From NCBI GenBank assembly GCA_028284155.1, contig JANQSF010000042.1:44406-108405 (forward strand): a stretch of 64,000 bases of DNA. The letters are read 5' to 3'. The DNA comes from Phycisphaeraceae bacterium. Its GTDB lineage: Bacteria > Planctomycetota > Phycisphaerae > Phycisphaerales > Phycisphaeraceae. The notes under the pieces are model-generated. The model was not told the DNA's origin. It saw nothing but the letters and a program-made list of their open reading frames with translations, and searched no databases. Shown piece by piece: positions 37,655 through 49,743 of this stretch. Every line of letters starts with the position of its first letter. Within the stretch, counting starts at the first letter, position 1. Position numbers and translations under genes: made by a program.

Positions 37655-39094
37655 ATGCCCGAATCCCTGAAGTTTGATGTGGTGATCATCGGTGGCGGAC
37701 CGGCCGGCTATGTCGGCGCGATCCGCGCCGCGCAACTCGGCCTCAAGACCGCGTGCATCGAGCGCGACAAGCTCGGCGGCATCTGCAACAACTGGGGCTG
37801 CATCCCGACGAAGGCCCTGCTCGCTGGCGCGGAACTCTACAGCCGACTCAAGCACGAGGCGGACGACTGGGGCATCAAGGTCGACGGGTTGAGTCACGAC
37901 TGGTCACAGGTCATCAAGCGCTCGCGCGGCATCGCCGACCTGGGCGATAAGGGCGTCGCCAGCCTGTTCAAGAAACACAAGATCACCCATGTGCAGGGCC
38001 ACGCGAAGATCGCGCAAGCCCGCGCCGCCGGCGAGGCGACCGTCGAAGTCACCGCGCCGTCGGGCGGTGATGTTCAGCAAGTCATTAAGGCCAAGCACGT
38101 CGTAATTGCGACAGGCGCCCGGCCGCGCGCGTTGCCGGGCGCCGAATTCGATGGCGACAAGATCATCTCGTACAAGGAAGCGATGTCGCTCAAGGAGCAA
38201 CCCAAGGAGTTACTCATCGTCGGCGCCGGCGCGATCGGCATGGAGTTCGCCTACTTCTACAACGCGTTCGGCACGAAGGTGACCGTCATCGAGATGCTCG
38301 ACCGCCTGCTGCCGATCGAAGACGACGAGGTGAGCAAGGCCATCGAGCGCGCGTTCAAGAAACAGGGCATCACCACGCACACCGCGACCAAGACGCTGAA
38401 GGTCGAAACGAAGAAGCAGAGCGTCGAGTTGACCGTCGCGCCTGTCGACGACGAAAGCAAAACCGATACGCTCAAGGCTGACAAGGTGCTCATCGCCATC
38501 GGCGTGACGGGCAACTACGAAGGCCTTTTCGACGACTCACTGGGCCTGGCCGTCGACCGTGGCCACATCACCGTCGACAAAGACGCGGGCTACAAGACCA
38601 ACCTGCCGGGCATCTACGCCGTCGGCGACATCATCGGCCCGCCCTGGTTGGCGCACGTCGCCAGCGAAGAGGCGATCGCCTGCGTCGAATTGATCGCCGG
38701 ACACAAGCCCGACGCCATCGACTACGGCGCGATCCCCGGTTGCACCTACTGCCACCCGCAGGTCGCCAGCATCGGCCTGACCGAGCGCGCCGCGAAGGAA
38801 CAGGAGATCGAGTACACCGTCGGCAAGTTCCCGCTCTTGGCCAGCGGCAAGGCCCGCGCCGTCGGCGCGACCGAGGGCTTCATCAAGCTCATCGCCGACA
38901 AGAAGTACGGCCAAATCCTCGGCGCGCACATGATCGGCGAGAATGTCACCGAACTCATCGCCGAGATCGGTTTAGCCATGCGCCTCGAAGCCACGGCCGA
39001 CGAGATCATCGCCACCATGCACGCCCACCCGACCATCAGCGAGTCCATCCACGAGGCGGCGCTGGGCACGGAAGGGCGGATGATTCACTTCTAA
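37655..39094 (+). CDS. lpd: Dihydrolipoyl dehydrogenase
   Basis: A 479-residue FAD disulfide oxidoreductase. FAD motif IIGGGPAGYVGAIRAAQ, redox CxxxxC in GGICNNWGCIPTKAL, NAD motif IVGAGAIGMEFAYFYNAFG, FAD motif YAVGDIIGPPWLAHVA and the C-terminal His-Glu pair in HAHPTISESIHEA. It reoxidises lipoyl groups of 2-oxo-acid dehydrogenases and of the glycine cleavage H-protein. It stands alone, without E1/E2 genes; the proximity of purU and gcvP makes glycine cleavage one candidate partner. The stop is immediately followed by the palindromic element at 39094. Confidence 0.95.
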   Translation: MPESLKFDVVIIGGGPAGYVGAIRAAQLGLKTACIERDKLGGICNNWGCIPTKALLAGAELYSRLKHEADDWGIKVDGLSHDWSQVIKRSRGIADLGDKGVASLFKKHKITHVQGHAKIAQARAAGEATVEVTAPSGGDVQQVIKAKHVVIATGARPRALPGAEFDGDKIISYKEAMSLKEQPKELLIVGAGAIGMEFAYFYNAFGTKVTVIEMLDRLLPIEDDEVSKAIERAFKKQGITTHTATKTLKVETKKQSVELTVAPVDDESKTDTLKADKVLIAIGVTGNYEGLFDDSLGLAVDRGHITVDKDAGYKTNLPGIYAVGDIIGPPWLAHVASEEAIACVELIAGHKPDAIDYGAIPGCTYCHPQVASIGLTERAAKEQEIEYTVGKFPLLASGKARAVGATEGFIKLIADKKYGQILGAHMIGENVTELIAEIGLAMRLEATADEIIATMHAHPTISESIHEAALGTEGRMIHF

Positions 39095-39212
39095 GCTCTG
39101 TCCGAAAAGTCACCGGCTCAGCCGTAGGGTGCGCTTCAGCGCACCAAGGAAGCGGGGAAACCGTCCGTTCATCGTGGTGCGCTGAAGCGCACCCTACTTT
39201 TCGGACAAAGCC
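39094..39212. repeat. Nested paired palindromic element, GTAGGGTGCGCTT family, copy 1
   Basis: Outer arms (TCCGAAAAGT near 39101 and ACTTTTCGGA near 39196) enclose inner arms (GTAGGGTGCGCTTCAGCGCA at 39124 and its inverse ending at 39196). The 97 bp from 39109 to 39205 match 50582-50678 with six mismatches by direct count, in the same orientation. It follows the lpd stop directly and precedes the DUF1501 gene. Confidence 0.92.
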
Positions 39213-39385
39213 TAGTTGATCGCTGCGAAGCACCGCTCGTGCGGTTGTCATGCCAATCGCATGGTGACCAGCCGAAACCCGCGACCCGATTCCCACAATT
39301 AACTGCGGTCGGCCTTGATCGGCCGATGTTAAACTGTGTGCTGACCTAACCGGCCACATGTCTGGCTGGGCACGCGAGAAACGCC

Positions 39386-40768
39386 ATGCTGCGCATCCAC
39401 GCGGGGCAATCGAAAACGCGTTACTGCGACGGCCTGAGCCGACGGTCGTTTGTACAGGCCGGCGTCGCGGGGCTGGCGTCTGTCGGGCTGGGCAACGTGC
39501 TGCGTGCGCAGGAGACGTCGGCCACGCTCGGCCATGCGGGCAAGGACACGCGGTGCGTCCTCATTTGGATGGACGGCGGGCCCGGGCACATGGACATGTA
39601 CGACATGAAACCGGACGCGCCGCCGGAGTACCGCGGCATCTGGTCGCCCATCCGCACAAACGTGCCGGGCATCGAGATCAGCGAGTTGTTCCCGCGGCAG
39701 GCCAGGGTGGCGGACAAGTTTTCGATCATCCGGTCGCTGCACCACAACAACGGCGACCACTTCGCCGCCGCGCACGCGATGCTCACCAGCCGGTTCGGCG
39801 CATCGGGCGCGGACCAGGTCGGCAAGTACCCGTCGATCGGCTCGATCGCCACGGCCTGCACCGGCCCGCGCGCCAAGGGCATGCCGCCCTACGTCTCCGT
39901 GCCGTACGGCATGAGCGTCGGCCGACGGCCGGGCTACTTCGGGGCCAACTACCTCGGCTCGAAGCACAATCCGTTCGAGACCGGCGGCAACCCCGCCGCG
40001 TCGAACTTCAAGGTCAACAACTTGCACCTGCCGCGCGGCATGTCCGTGCAACGGTTGGCCGACCGCAAGACCTTGCACGCAAAGTTCGACAAGCTGCGTC
40101 GCGACGTCGACCAGTCCGGCGTCATGGAAGCGCTCGACCGGACCGACCAGCGCGCGTACGACATGGTTACGTCGGAAGCGGCGCGGCAGGCGTTCGACCT
40201 CAGCGCCGAGTCGGACGAGACGCGCGACCGGTACGGCCGACACTCATGGGGCCAATGTGCGTTGCTCGCACGCCGATTGGCAGAAGCAGGCGTCACGTTC
40301 ACGACCGTGCACCTGGGCGGTTGGGACCATCACTGGGACCTGCAAAAGGGCATGGAAAACTACCTGCCCAAGGTCGATTCGATGTTGGCTGCGCTGTTCC
40401 AGGATTTGGCTGACCGCGACCTGATGCAGAAGGTGCTCGTCGTGGTCTGCGGCGAGTTCAGCAGGACGCCGCGCATGAACGACGGCGGCAACGGCGGCCC
40501 GCCGATGAGCAAGGGCACGCCGGGCCGAGACCACTGGGGCAATTCGATGTTCGCGCTCGTCGCCGGCGGCGGCCTGAAGATGGGACAGGTCGTCGGTTCG
40601 ACCGACCGCCTCGGCGAAACGCCGCTGACACGACCGCTCACACCGGGCGACCTGCACGCCACGATCTACCACGTGCTCGGCGTCGACCCGTCCGTCCACT
40701 TCCTCAACCACGCCGGCCGACCCGTCCCCGCGATCGACGCGGGCAAGCCGATCGCGGAGTTGGTTTGA
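39386..40768 (+). CDS. DUF1501 domain protein (second copy)
   Basis: A 460-residue DUF1501 protein, sequence-divergent from the one at 5640. It has a Tat-like start (LSRRSFVQAGVAGLASVGLGNVL), then CVLIWMDGGPGHMDMYDMKPDAP, IRSLHHNNGDHFAAAHAM, DRYGRHSWGQCALLARRLAEAG, TVHLGGWDHHWDLQKGMENYLP and VVCGEFSRTPRMN with GRDHWGN. The metal-ligand positions typical of sulfatase-fold enzymes are visible. No DUF1549/DUF1553 partner lies nearby, unlike the first copy. Confidence 0.93.
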   Translation: MLRIHAGQSKTRYCDGLSRRSFVQAGVAGLASVGLGNVLRAQETSATLGHAGKDTRCVLIWMDGGPGHMDMYDMKPDAPPEYRGIWSPIRTNVPGIEISELFPRQARVADKFSIIRSLHHNNGDHFAAAHAMLTSRFGASGADQVGKYPSIGSIATACTGPRAKGMPPYVSVPYGMSVGRRPGYFGANYLGSKHNPFETGGNPAASNFKVNNLHLPRGMSVQRLADRKTLHAKFDKLRRDVDQSGVMEALDRTDQRAYDMVTSEAARQAFDLSAESDETRDRYGRHSWGQCALLARRLAEAGVTFTTVHLGGWDHHWDLQKGMENYLPKVDSMLAALFQDLADRDLMQKVLVVVCGEFSRTPRMNDGGNGGPPMSKGTPGRDHWGNSMFALVAGGGLKMGQVVGSTDRLGETPLTRPLTPGDLHATIYHVLGVDPSVHFLNHAGRPVPAIDAGKPIAELV

Positions 40769-40801
40769 AGCGGCAATACCGCGGCGCGTTTGCCATCGTA
40801 T

Positions 40802-41146
40802 CTACAACGGACGGCCCCACTTTTGGAAGACGAGTCCCGCGATTCGTGCAACGTCGATGGTTCCGCGAATATCGCGAACGATGTCAAAACATTCCGAGAG
40901 GTCTGTCGCTTTGGCGTACGAGCCTTGCTCAGTCGGTACGGGTACATCGACTTCGATCGACTTGTCATCATTGACCATGAATTGAAGCGTCGTCTCCTGG
41001 TCATCAACGATTCCAAGAAAGTTTTCTGGCCAGTAGAGCACACGATCCATCGCGTTCAGGACCTCTTCCAAAGTCGCTTCGATCGGCTCGTGGCTGGCGA
41101 CTGACTTGTCTTCGAGATAGTCGGTATAAAACATCCGAAAGGCCAT
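40802..41146 (-). CDS. Small acidic protein, uncharacterised (Imm1-like by general form)
   Basis: A 114-residue soluble, acidic protein (MAFRMFYTDYLEDKSVASH to GLVFQKWGRPL). The plan, an N-terminal helix EATLEEVLNAMDRVLYWP followed by strands with ETTLQFMVNDDKSIEVDVPV, recalls Imm1-type immunity proteins, but the similarity is weak and no toxin gene is adjacent. A CGGAG site precedes the ATG at 41146, supporting a real gene. It lies between the second DUF1501 and hflK, on the opposite strand to both. Confidence 0.6.
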   Translation of the reverse strand: MAFRMFYTDYLEDKSVASHEPIEATLEEVLNAMDRVLYWPENFLGIVDDQETTLQFMVNDDKSIEVDVPVPTEQGSYAKATDLSECFDIVRDIRGTIDVARIAGLVFQKWGRPL

Positions 41147-41324
41147 GCTGAGTCTCCGGGGGGCCGGTACGCCGATCGCGATGCGGGATTGTCCAGTATG
41201 TTCGCTATCCTGCCAAATCGGCCATACGAATTGCCGCGCGTGCATCCGACGTGCTACGTAGCATCCCACCGAGCGGTGCAATCCGCGCGCTTTTCGTACG
41301 CCCTGTCCATCGGGAGGCATTCTC

Positions 41325-42347
41325 ATGGCCGACTTCAACTTTGACTCGTTCGACATCCAGGACGTGCGCGACAAGCTCAAGCAGCGCATGCGCCTGGGGA
41401 AACCGATCGCAATCGGCATCTTGCTTGTCCTCGTGCTCGTGACCGGCCTGCTTACAAGCTGTCACACGGTCGAGCCGGAGGGCAAGTCCGTGGTCAAACG
41501 TTTCGGCAAGGTCGTGGCCATCCGCGACCCGGGGTTCCACTTCAAGCTGCCGTTCTTCATCGACTCGGCCGAATTCGTCCCGACCGAGCGCGTGCTCAAA
41601 GAGGAGTTCGGCTTCCGCACGGTCCAACCCGCGCAGCAAACGCAGTACGTCAAGACCGGCGACCACTCGCGCGAGTCGCTGATGCTCACGGGCGACCTGA
41701 ATGTGATCGACGTCGAGTGGGTCGTGCAGTACCGCATCAGCGACCCGGACAAATGGCTGCACGCGTCGCGCAACCCGATCGAGACGATCCGCGTGATCGC
41801 CGAGGCCGTCATGCGACGCATCGTCGGCAATCGGCTGGGTAGCGACGTGCTCACCGTCGGGCGTGTCGAGATCGCCGCGGAAGCGCAACGTCAAATGCAG
41901 GACATCCTCGACGTGTACGACATCGGTGTACACGTCTCGACGGTCGAACTACAGGACGTCACACCGCCCGACCCGGTCAAGCCGTCGTTCGACCAAGTGA
42001 ACGAGTCGCGGCAACAGCGCGAGAAACTGATCAACGAGGCGGAGAAGTCACGCAATCAGGTCATCCCGCGTGCGAAGGGCGAGGCGCAACAACTGATCTC
42101 GCAGGCCGAGGGCGAAGCGGCTGAACGCACCAACCGCGCCAAGGGCGAGGCTGCGCGGTTCAATGCCGTGTTGGCTGAGTACGAACGCGCGCCGTCGATC
42201 ACGCGGCAACGCCTCTACCTCGAAATGATCGACCAGGTCATGCCCCGCGTCGGCCGGGTGTACGTCGTCGAAGAGGGCACCACCAACTCGCCCATCCCAC
42301 TGCTCAACCTCGGCGGCGACGCGCTGCCTAAAGGAGGTGGCCGATGA
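41325..42347 (+). CDS. hflK: SPFH protein HflK
   Basis: A 340-residue stomatin-family membrane protein. A single helix (PIAIGILLVLVLVTGLLTSC) is followed by the SPFH/band-7 domain (GKSVVKRFGKVVAIRDPGFHFKLP, DVEWVVQYRISDP) and a coiled-coil tail rich in QLISQAEGEAAERTNRAKGEA. HflK and HflC form a large cage around the FtsH protease and modulate membrane-protein turnover. The gene starts after a GGGAGG site and overlaps hflC by 4 bp. Confidence 0.93.
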   Translation: MADFNFDSFDIQDVRDKLKQRMRLGKPIAIGILLVLVLVTGLLTSCHTVEPEGKSVVKRFGKVVAIRDPGFHFKLPFFIDSAEFVPTERVLKEEFGFRTVQPAQQTQYVKTGDHSRESLMLTGDLNVIDVEWVVQYRISDPDKWLHASRNPIETIRVIAEAVMRRIVGNRLGSDVLTVGRVEIAAEAQRQMQDILDVYDIGVHVSTVELQDVTPPDPVKPSFDQVNESRQQREKLINEAEKSRNQVIPRAKGEAQQLISQAEGEAAERTNRAKGEAARFNAVLAEYERAPSITRQRLYLEMIDQVMPRVGRVYVVEEGTTNSPIPLLNLGGDALPKGGGR

Positions 42348-43357
42348 AATACGTCATCGCCGTCATCGTGTTCCTCGCTGTCGTCGTGCTCTGGTCAGCC
42401 AGCTACAAGACCGACCCGACCGAGCAGGTCATCATCATCCAGTTCGGCAAGCCGGTCGGCGAGGTCGTTTCCGAGCCGGGCCTGCACTTCAAGCTGCCGT
42501 TCATCCAGGAGGCGCGGCGGTTCGACCGCCGGCTGCTCGCCTGGGACGGCGACCCGAACCAGATCCCGACGCGCGGCCGAGAGTTCATCAGCGTCGACAC
42601 GACCGCGCGTTGGCGGATCGTCGACCCGCTGCTGTTCCTCAAGAGCGTCCGCGACGAGAGCGGCGCGCAGTCGCGACTCGACGACATCATCGACTCGGTC
42701 GTCCGCGACAACATCTCGAGCACCGACCTGGTCGAGATCGTCCGCTCGAAAAGCTGGCACGTCGACCCGGACGACATCGACCGCATCGCCACGGCCGACG
42801 AAACCGAAGACCTGCTGACCAAGAAGGTCGAGGTCGGCCGAGAGCAGCTCGAAGACAACATCCTCGAAGAGGCGGCCAAGCTCATGCCGCAGTACGGCAT
42901 CGAGTTGGTTGACGTGCGCATCAAGCGGCTGAATTACGTGCCCAGCGTGCAGCAGCAGGTCTTCCAGCGGATGATCTCCGAACGCGAGCGCATCGCGCAG
43001 CAGTTCCGCTCCGAAGGCGAAGGCCGAAGCTCCGAGATCCTCGGCCAAACCGAACGCGAGAAGGCCGAGATCCTTTCCGAGGCCAACCGCAAAGCCGAGG
43101 TCATCCGCGGCACCGCCGAGGCCGAGGCGACCCGCACCTACAACGAGGCGTACGCCAAAGACCCCGAGTTCTTCGCGTTCTACCGCACGATCGAGAGTTA
43201 CAGCCAGTCGATCGGGAAGGGGACGGTGCTGGTGATCGGGACGGACTCGGATTACTTCCGGTATCTGCGGCGTGTGAAGCCGGAGGGAGTCGATTTTTTG
43301 GAGAAGAAGACGACGGGTGGGGATGAGAAGGCGGGCGACGCGGTGACGAACGAGTGA
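42344..43357 (+). CDS. hflC: SPFH protein HflC
   Basis: A 337-residue partner of HflK: one helix at the N-terminus (YVIAVIVFLAVVVLWSA), the SPFH domain (EQVIIIQFGKPVGEVVSEPG, GREFISVDTTARWRIVDPL) and a helical region with QQFRSEGEGRSSEILGQT and EADAEATRTYNEAYA-like repeats, ending in an acidic tail. AAAGGAGGTGG within the end of hflK is a very strong ribosome site. No ftsH lies in the window. Confidence 0.94.
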   Translation: MKYVIAVIVFLAVVVLWSASYKTDPTEQVIIIQFGKPVGEVVSEPGLHFKLPFIQEARRFDRRLLAWDGDPNQIPTRGREFISVDTTARWRIVDPLLFLKSVRDESGAQSRLDDIIDSVVRDNISSTDLVEIVRSKSWHVDPDDIDRIATADETEDLLTKKVEVGREQLEDNILEEAAKLMPQYGIELVDVRIKRLNYVPSVQQQVFQRMISERERIAQQFRSEGEGRSSEILGQTEREKAEILSEANRKAEVIRGTAEAEATRTYNEAYAKDPEFFAFYRTIESYSQSIGKGTVLVIGTDSDYFRYLRRVKPEGVDFLEKKTTGGDEKAGDAVTNE

Positions 43358-43411
43358 GACTCTGATGAATCGTAAGCCTTCGACCCACCGTCTCCAACGA
43401 GAGAGTCACCC

Positions 43412-43657
43412 TTGATCCGTCGGACACGAAGACTTCGCAGGTCATTGAGTGCTGACACCACGCGTTTCGGTCAGAACTGTCTGCCACGCGGCGCGGACAA
43501 AGTGCTCGGGCGTGGCGTGCTGGACGGCGTGCCGTGGCCATTCCGGTGGTTCTACCGACTCATGCAGGCGCGTGTGGTACTTGGCCTGATCTTCGTTGCT
43601 CTCATTCCGCTGATCCTTCTCATAGTCGTGATTGTTGAGTGGGTGCGCGGTTTGTAG
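43412..43657 (+). CDS. Small single-helix membrane protein, uncharacterised
   Basis: An 81-residue frame from a TTG codon, with one strong helix near the C-terminus (VVLGLIFVALIPLILLIVVIV) preceded by PWPFRWFYRLMQ. A shorter start at a GTG around 43501 is also possible. Ribosome-site evidence is weak, and the opposite strand is open too, so the call rests on the well-formed helix and its position between hflC and gcvP. Confidence 0.4.
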   Translation: MIRRTRRLRRSLSADTTRFGQNCLPRGADKVLGRGVLDGVPWPFRWFYRLMQARVVLGLIFVALIPLILLIVVIVEWVRGL

Positions 43658-43670
43658 CGTGAATCTCTTG

Positions 43671-46835
<3,165 letters not shown>

Positions 46836-46922
46836 TTCGGCAGTCTACGGCCTGTCGACAATGCCAGCAATCGAAATCGATGGTGTGCGAGGGTACGACG
46901 GTATGTGACAGGTTTTCAACTG

Positions 46923-47606
46923 TCAGGCAGGTCGTTTCCGCAGCACTGTCGCGTGGAACGGTCGACCCTCGCGGCGGTACTTGCGTTCGAAGTTCGTGCC
47001 GACCAGTTCGCCGTCGCCCGCGGCGTCCGGGCTTTCGAACGGCTCCTGCTCGAACAGGTCGCTCACTTCGTTGGCGTGGTCGAGCATCCACTGGAAGTAG
47101 CCGCTGTGATCGGTCGCGAGGCGGACCGCGCCGGTCGGTTCGAGCACGCGGTGCAGCTCGCGCAGGAACGACGCCTGGATGAGTCGGCGTTTGTGGTGCC
47201 GGGACTTCGGCCAGGGGTCGGGGAAGTAGACGTGCACCTGCCGCAGCACGCCGTCGCCGACGTAGTTGCGGACGAAGTACGCCGCCTCAGTATGGACAAG
47301 TCGCACGTTGGTCAGGCCGTGCCGACGACATCGGTCAGCCGCGTGCCGCCAGTAGGCCTTGGCGTATTCGATGCCGATGTAGTCGGTCTGCGGACAGGCC
47401 GCGGCCTGGTTGACGAGAAACGTCCCCTTGCCCGAGCCGATCTCCAGTTCGAGCGCGCGTTCACCGCGCGGTGTCTCGACAGCATCGGAGTCAAACCACT
47501 TGTGCAGATCGATCGGCCCGGCCTCGAACGGCGGCAGGTCTTCTCCGGAGATACCGACATTGCCGATGTCGAGCGTCTTGCCGTGGTGTGACGGGTTCTG
47601 GCCCAT
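46923..47606 (-). CDS. trmB: tRNA (guanine-N7-)-methyltransferase
   Basis: A 227-residue class I SAM methyltransferase that modifies G46 in the variable loop of tRNAs. SAM motif I: LELEIGSGKGTFLV. The TrmB signature VHVYFPDPWPKSRHHKRRL and the C-terminal RLATDHSGYFQWM and TNFERKYRREGRPFHA blocks are all present. The start at 47606 is the first in-frame ATG at the family's N-terminus; the long open extension to 47717 runs into the palindromic element and was not used. Confidence 0.95.
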   Translation of the reverse strand: MGQNPSHHGKTLDIGNVGISGEDLPPFEAGPIDLHKWFDSDAVETPRGERALELEIGSGKGTFLVNQAAACPQTDYIGIEYAKAYWRHAADRCRRHGLTNVRLVHTEAAYFVRNYVGDGVLRQVHVYFPDPWPKSRHHKRRLIQASFLRELHRVLEPTGAVRLATDHSGYFQWMLDHANEVSDLFEQEPFESPDAAGDGELVGTNFERKYRREGRPFHATVLRKRPA

Positions 47607-47687
47607 AGGGCGGAAGCATAGCGGCGCGGGTCGGAGGCGCGGGAGAAGAGGAGGCGGGGGAGAAAGGGAGAGCGGAGCGGTGTTCGA

Positions 47688-47767
47688 GGGTGGCTGTGAA
47701 TAAGCGAAGCGTTTCACGGTGCTGGATGATCAACTCCGTGAAACGCTTCGCATGATCACAGCCACCC
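47688..47767. repeat. Paired palindromic element, GCGAAGCGTTTCACGG family
   Basis: Arms 47688-47719 and 47736-47767 (GGGTGGCTGTGA outer, GCGAAGCGTTTCACGG inner) are inverted around a 16-bp spacer. It lies between trmB and the hypothetical gene at 47784, 16 bp beyond that gene's stop. Confidence 0.9.
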
Positions 47768-47783
47768 AGCGTTTCGTGACCAA

Positions 47784-48218
47784 TCAGCCGTCCGACGAAT
47801 CGGACGCGACCGGCGTCTCTTCGGTCTTGGCGTCGTCGGCTTTGGCCTCGGCCTTGCCGGCGTCGCCCTCAGCCTTTTGCTCGCCGGCCCGTCGCGCCGC
47901 CTCGGCGTGGATCAGGTCGAAGCCCCGGCCGGCCGTGCGCAGGCCGAAGATCGCGATCGGCTTGGGCGGCTCGTAGAAGCCGGCCGACGACGCGCCGCCA
48001 GCTTGAGCAAGGAACGTGCCCTCGCGCAGGTATTCGACGGTAAAGCTGTCGGGCAGGTCGTACGGGATCGCGCCGCGTTCCTTTGCCTGCTTGATGTACG
48101 GCACGAGAATGTGGCTGAGCAGACGCTGTTCGAGCGAGGTCGTCGGTTTGACGATCTCGAGGTCGATCCCCTTGGGGTTGTCCTCGGTCTTGTTGACGGT
48201 GATCGTTTCGGTCTTCAT
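47784..48218 (-). CDS. Uncharacterised protein with acidic C-terminal tail
   Basis: A 144-residue soluble protein. The first 100 residues look folded (TSLEQRLLSHILVPYIKQAKERGAIPYDLPDSFTV, PKPIAIFGLRTAGRGFDLI); the last 45 are a low-complexity Ala/Glu/Lys/Asp tail. I recognise no family. It has clear coding character and is preceded by no obvious ribosome site. It is transcribed away from the PQQ-like propeller gene. Confidence 0.75.
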   Translation of the reverse strand: MKTETITVNKTEDNPKGIDLEIVKPTTSLEQRLLSHILVPYIKQAKERGAIPYDLPDSFTVEYLREGTFLAQAGGASSAGFYEPPKPIAIFGLRTAGRGFDLIHAEAARRAGEQKAEGDAGKAEAKADDAKTEETPVASDSSDG

Positions 48219-48425
48219 CGTGCGCGTCCTGATCTGGGGTAGACGTCAGTTTAAGCGGTATAAGTGGGGGGGTCCAGTGGCGAGAAGTCGTTCCACAACT
48301 TCGGTGAACCCGGCCGTGTCGGCCCGGAATTGGCGTCGAGTTGGCGGCTCCGCAACAGGAGCGGGTATCATGGCGCTGGACTTCGACGTTGACTCCATTT
48401 TCTCCACGATCGAGAGACGGAACCG

Positions 48426-49694
48426 ATGACACGACCCACGACCGCTTGGCTGTTTGTAATCGCGCTGACCTGGACGTTTGTCGCACCGCCGGCTGAGGCC
48501 CATTGGCCGCAGTGGCGCGGCCTGCGCAACAGCGGCGTCAGCGACGACGCCAACGTTCCAGCCAAGTGGAGCGAGTCGTCGAACATCGCGTGGACGTTCG
48601 AACTGCCCGGCCCGGGCGGCTCGACGCCGGTCGTGTGGGGCAGCTACATCTTCGTGACCAGCGTGAACGGCCCGGGTGTGTCCGTCGTCTGCATCGACAC
48701 GAGCGGCAAGATGGTGTGGAAGCGGCCGATCAGCGACCGCAACAAGACCGCGCGGGGCGACGAGGGCACGAGCGCGTCACCCTCGCCCTCGACGGATGGC
48801 AAGCACGTGTGGGTTATGGCCAACGGCGACCTGCGATGCTTCACCCTGGCGGGCGACGAGGTGTGGCATGTCGATCTCGAGGAGCGGTATGGCCGATTCC
48901 GCATCGCGTTCGGGATGACGTCGACTCCCGTGCTCGACGGTGATCGGCTTTACCTACAACTGATCCACTCCGGCGGCGCGTGGGTCGTCGCGCTGGAGAA
49001 GACGACGGGCAAGGAAGTGTGGAAGGTCGAACGGCAGAGTGACGGCCGGGCCGAGTGCGAGCACTCGTACGCGTCGCCGATCATGTACTACGGCAAGGGC
49101 AATCAGAAATACCTGGTCACGCACGGCAACGATTACGCGATCGCGCACGACCTGAAAGATGGCAGCGAGATCTGGCGGTTGGCCGACCTGAACCCGAAGG
49201 GGTCGTACAACCCGACGCTGCGTTTCGTCGCGTCGCCGGCGACCGCGCCAGGGTTGATCGTCGTGCCGTCCGCCAAGCGGCGTGACATCGTGGGTGTGAA
49301 GCCTGACGCGACAGGCCGAATCAACAAGGGCGATTCCGGCGAGCAGTGGCGGCTGGACCGGATGACGCCGGACGTCCCGTCGCCATTGATTCATAACGGG
49401 TTGGTCTACATCTGCAGCGAGGGCGGCCAATTGACCTGCGTCGACGCGAAGACCGGTGAACAATACTACAGCGAGCGGATGCACCGCAACCGATACCGCG
49501 GCTCGCCGTTGTATGCCGACGGCAAGATCTACTGCACGGCCCGCGACGGCGTGGTGACGGTGGTGCAGGCGGGCAAGTCGTTTAAGAAACTGGCTGAGAA
49601 CAAGGTTGACGACCAGACGGCCGCGTCGCCGGCCGTTTCCGGCGGCCGAATCTACCTGCGCGGGTTCAAGAAGCTCTACGCGATTGGGAAGTAG
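48426..49694 (+). CDS. Exported PQQ-like beta-propeller protein
   Basis: A 422-residue protein with a signal peptide (LFVIALTWTFVAPPAEA) and a multi-bladed PQQ-like propeller: HWPQWRGLRNSGVSDDANVP at the start, then repeated GKMVWKRPI, GDEVWHVDL, GKEVWKVER and SEIWRLAD blocks and GGQLTCVDAKTGEQYYSERM. Planctomycetes have many such outer-membrane-biogenesis-like or alcohol dehydrogenase-like propellers of unknown role. No haem domain or PQQ-binding Cys pair is visible, so enzymatic activity is doubtful. It is followed after 49 bp by a prepilin gene, possibly the same operon. Confidence 0.9.
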   Translation: MTRPTTAWLFVIALTWTFVAPPAEAHWPQWRGLRNSGVSDDANVPAKWSESSNIAWTFELPGPGGSTPVVWGSYIFVTSVNGPGVSVVCIDTSGKMVWKRPISDRNKTARGDEGTSASPSPSTDGKHVWVMANGDLRCFTLAGDEVWHVDLEERYGRFRIAFGMTSTPVLDGDRLYLQLIHSGGAWVVALEKTTGKEVWKVERQSDGRAECEHSYASPIMYYGKGNQKYLVTHGNDYAIAHDLKDGSEIWRLADLNPKGSYNPTLRFVASPATAPGLIVVPSAKRRDIVGVKPDATGRINKGDSGEQWRLDRMTPDVPSPLIHNGLVYICSEGGQLTCVDAKTGEQYYSERMHRNRYRGSPLYADGKIYCTARDGVVTVVQAGKSFKKLAENKVDDQTAASPAVSGGRIYLRGFKKLYAIGK

Positions 49695-49743
49695 GGCGGC
49701 GCGGGGGCGCTTCGACCTAGAATTGGCTTGAAGGCAAGTCCAA